Shown: positions 63,785 to 64,000 of the stretch, piece by piece
Position numbering within the stretch: position 1 is the stretch's first letter
How the letters are laid out: every line of letters starts with the position of its first letter
DNA from: Asterochloris sp. CNOR1
Taxonomy: Eukaryota; Chlorophyta; Trebouxiophyceae; Trebouxiales; Trebouxiaceae
Assembly: GCA_963969365.1 (NCBI GenBank)
Contig: OZ017749.1
Coordinates: 1,178,001 to 1,242,000 of the forward strand
Reading direction: 5' to 3'
Length of the DNA stretch: 64,000 nucleotides
The notes under the pieces: model-generated
Seen by the model: the letters and a program-made list of their open reading frames with translations, nothing else
Databases searched by the model: none
Told to the model about the DNA's origin: nothing
Made by a program: the position numbers and the translations under genes

Positions 63785-64000
63785 GTGGGGCAGAGCAACA
63801 CTGCTGATCGCCCCTTACATATACCATGGGCTCCATCAAGTCAGCAGCAGCAACCTCCTACAAAATTCCTCCCACAAGTTGTAATGCATCCTGGCAGCAG
63901 AACTGCAGTCTGGCAAGTTTGCTTGAGGGTACCCTTAGCCTCGACAAGCAAGTGTTTGGGCTGGTCTGGTTGTGCACGCTGGGCTATAAGGCAAGTGCTG

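Overview
The window is nuclear DNA from a green alga, most likely a chlorophyte of the trebouxiophyte kind. The evidence is GC-rich sequence, short exons broken by very many introns, TGTAA poly(A) signals placed 130-230 bases after stop codons, plastid genes (an ATP/ADP translocase and a YidD-like factor) encoded in the nucleus, and plant/algal forms of PEP carboxylase, DYRK kinase and full-size ABCG transporter. All genes were rebuilt exon by exon from the sequence. In nearly every intron the splice phases close exactly.

Layout, left to right: plant-type PEP carboxylase (+, 901-10868); a 69-residue metallothionein-like protein (-, 11192-11483); an unrecognised low-complexity gene (-, about 11977-14345); a YidD-like plastid insertion factor (+, to 15132); an AAGAB/p34 adaptin-binding GTPase-like protein (-, 15301-16602); a BSD-domain protein (-, 17011-20463); a DYRK2-class kinase (+, 21055-26837); a DZIP1-like coiled-coil protein with an apparently doubled N-terminal domain (-, 27959-31264); RNA polymerase III subunit RPC3/POLR3C (+, 31398-37497); plastid ATP/ADP translocase (-, 38701-43494); nuclear actin-related protein ARP6 (+, 43542-45517); exocyst subunit SEC5 (-, 45616-53337); and the first half or more of a PDR-type ABC transporter (+, 53811 to beyond the right edge). 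The genes are housekeeping genes of unrelated function, with no operon-like logic. Several neighbours are divergent over very short shared promoters (133 bases between the DZIP1-like gene and RPC3, 47 between the translocase and ARP6). Convergent pairs lie 98-325 bases apart in several cases.

The most unusual signal is in the introns. In at least six of these genes, introns carry one to three degenerate tandem copies of the adjoining splice junction: the acceptor plus the first 20-60 bases of the next exon, or the last bases of the preceding exon plus the donor. These lie roughly 75-250 bases from the true junction. Translated in the exon frame the copies often still resemble the real protein, and they usually keep a usable AG or GT. 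I call them splice-junction echoes. They look like introns that grew by repeated tandem duplication across their own boundaries.

A second signal is a high share of GC-AG introns. Five of about 95 phased introns need a GC donor, always of the form AG|GCAAGY, to keep frame or family homology; they lie in the metallothionein-like, YidD, DYRK (two) and ABC transporter genes.
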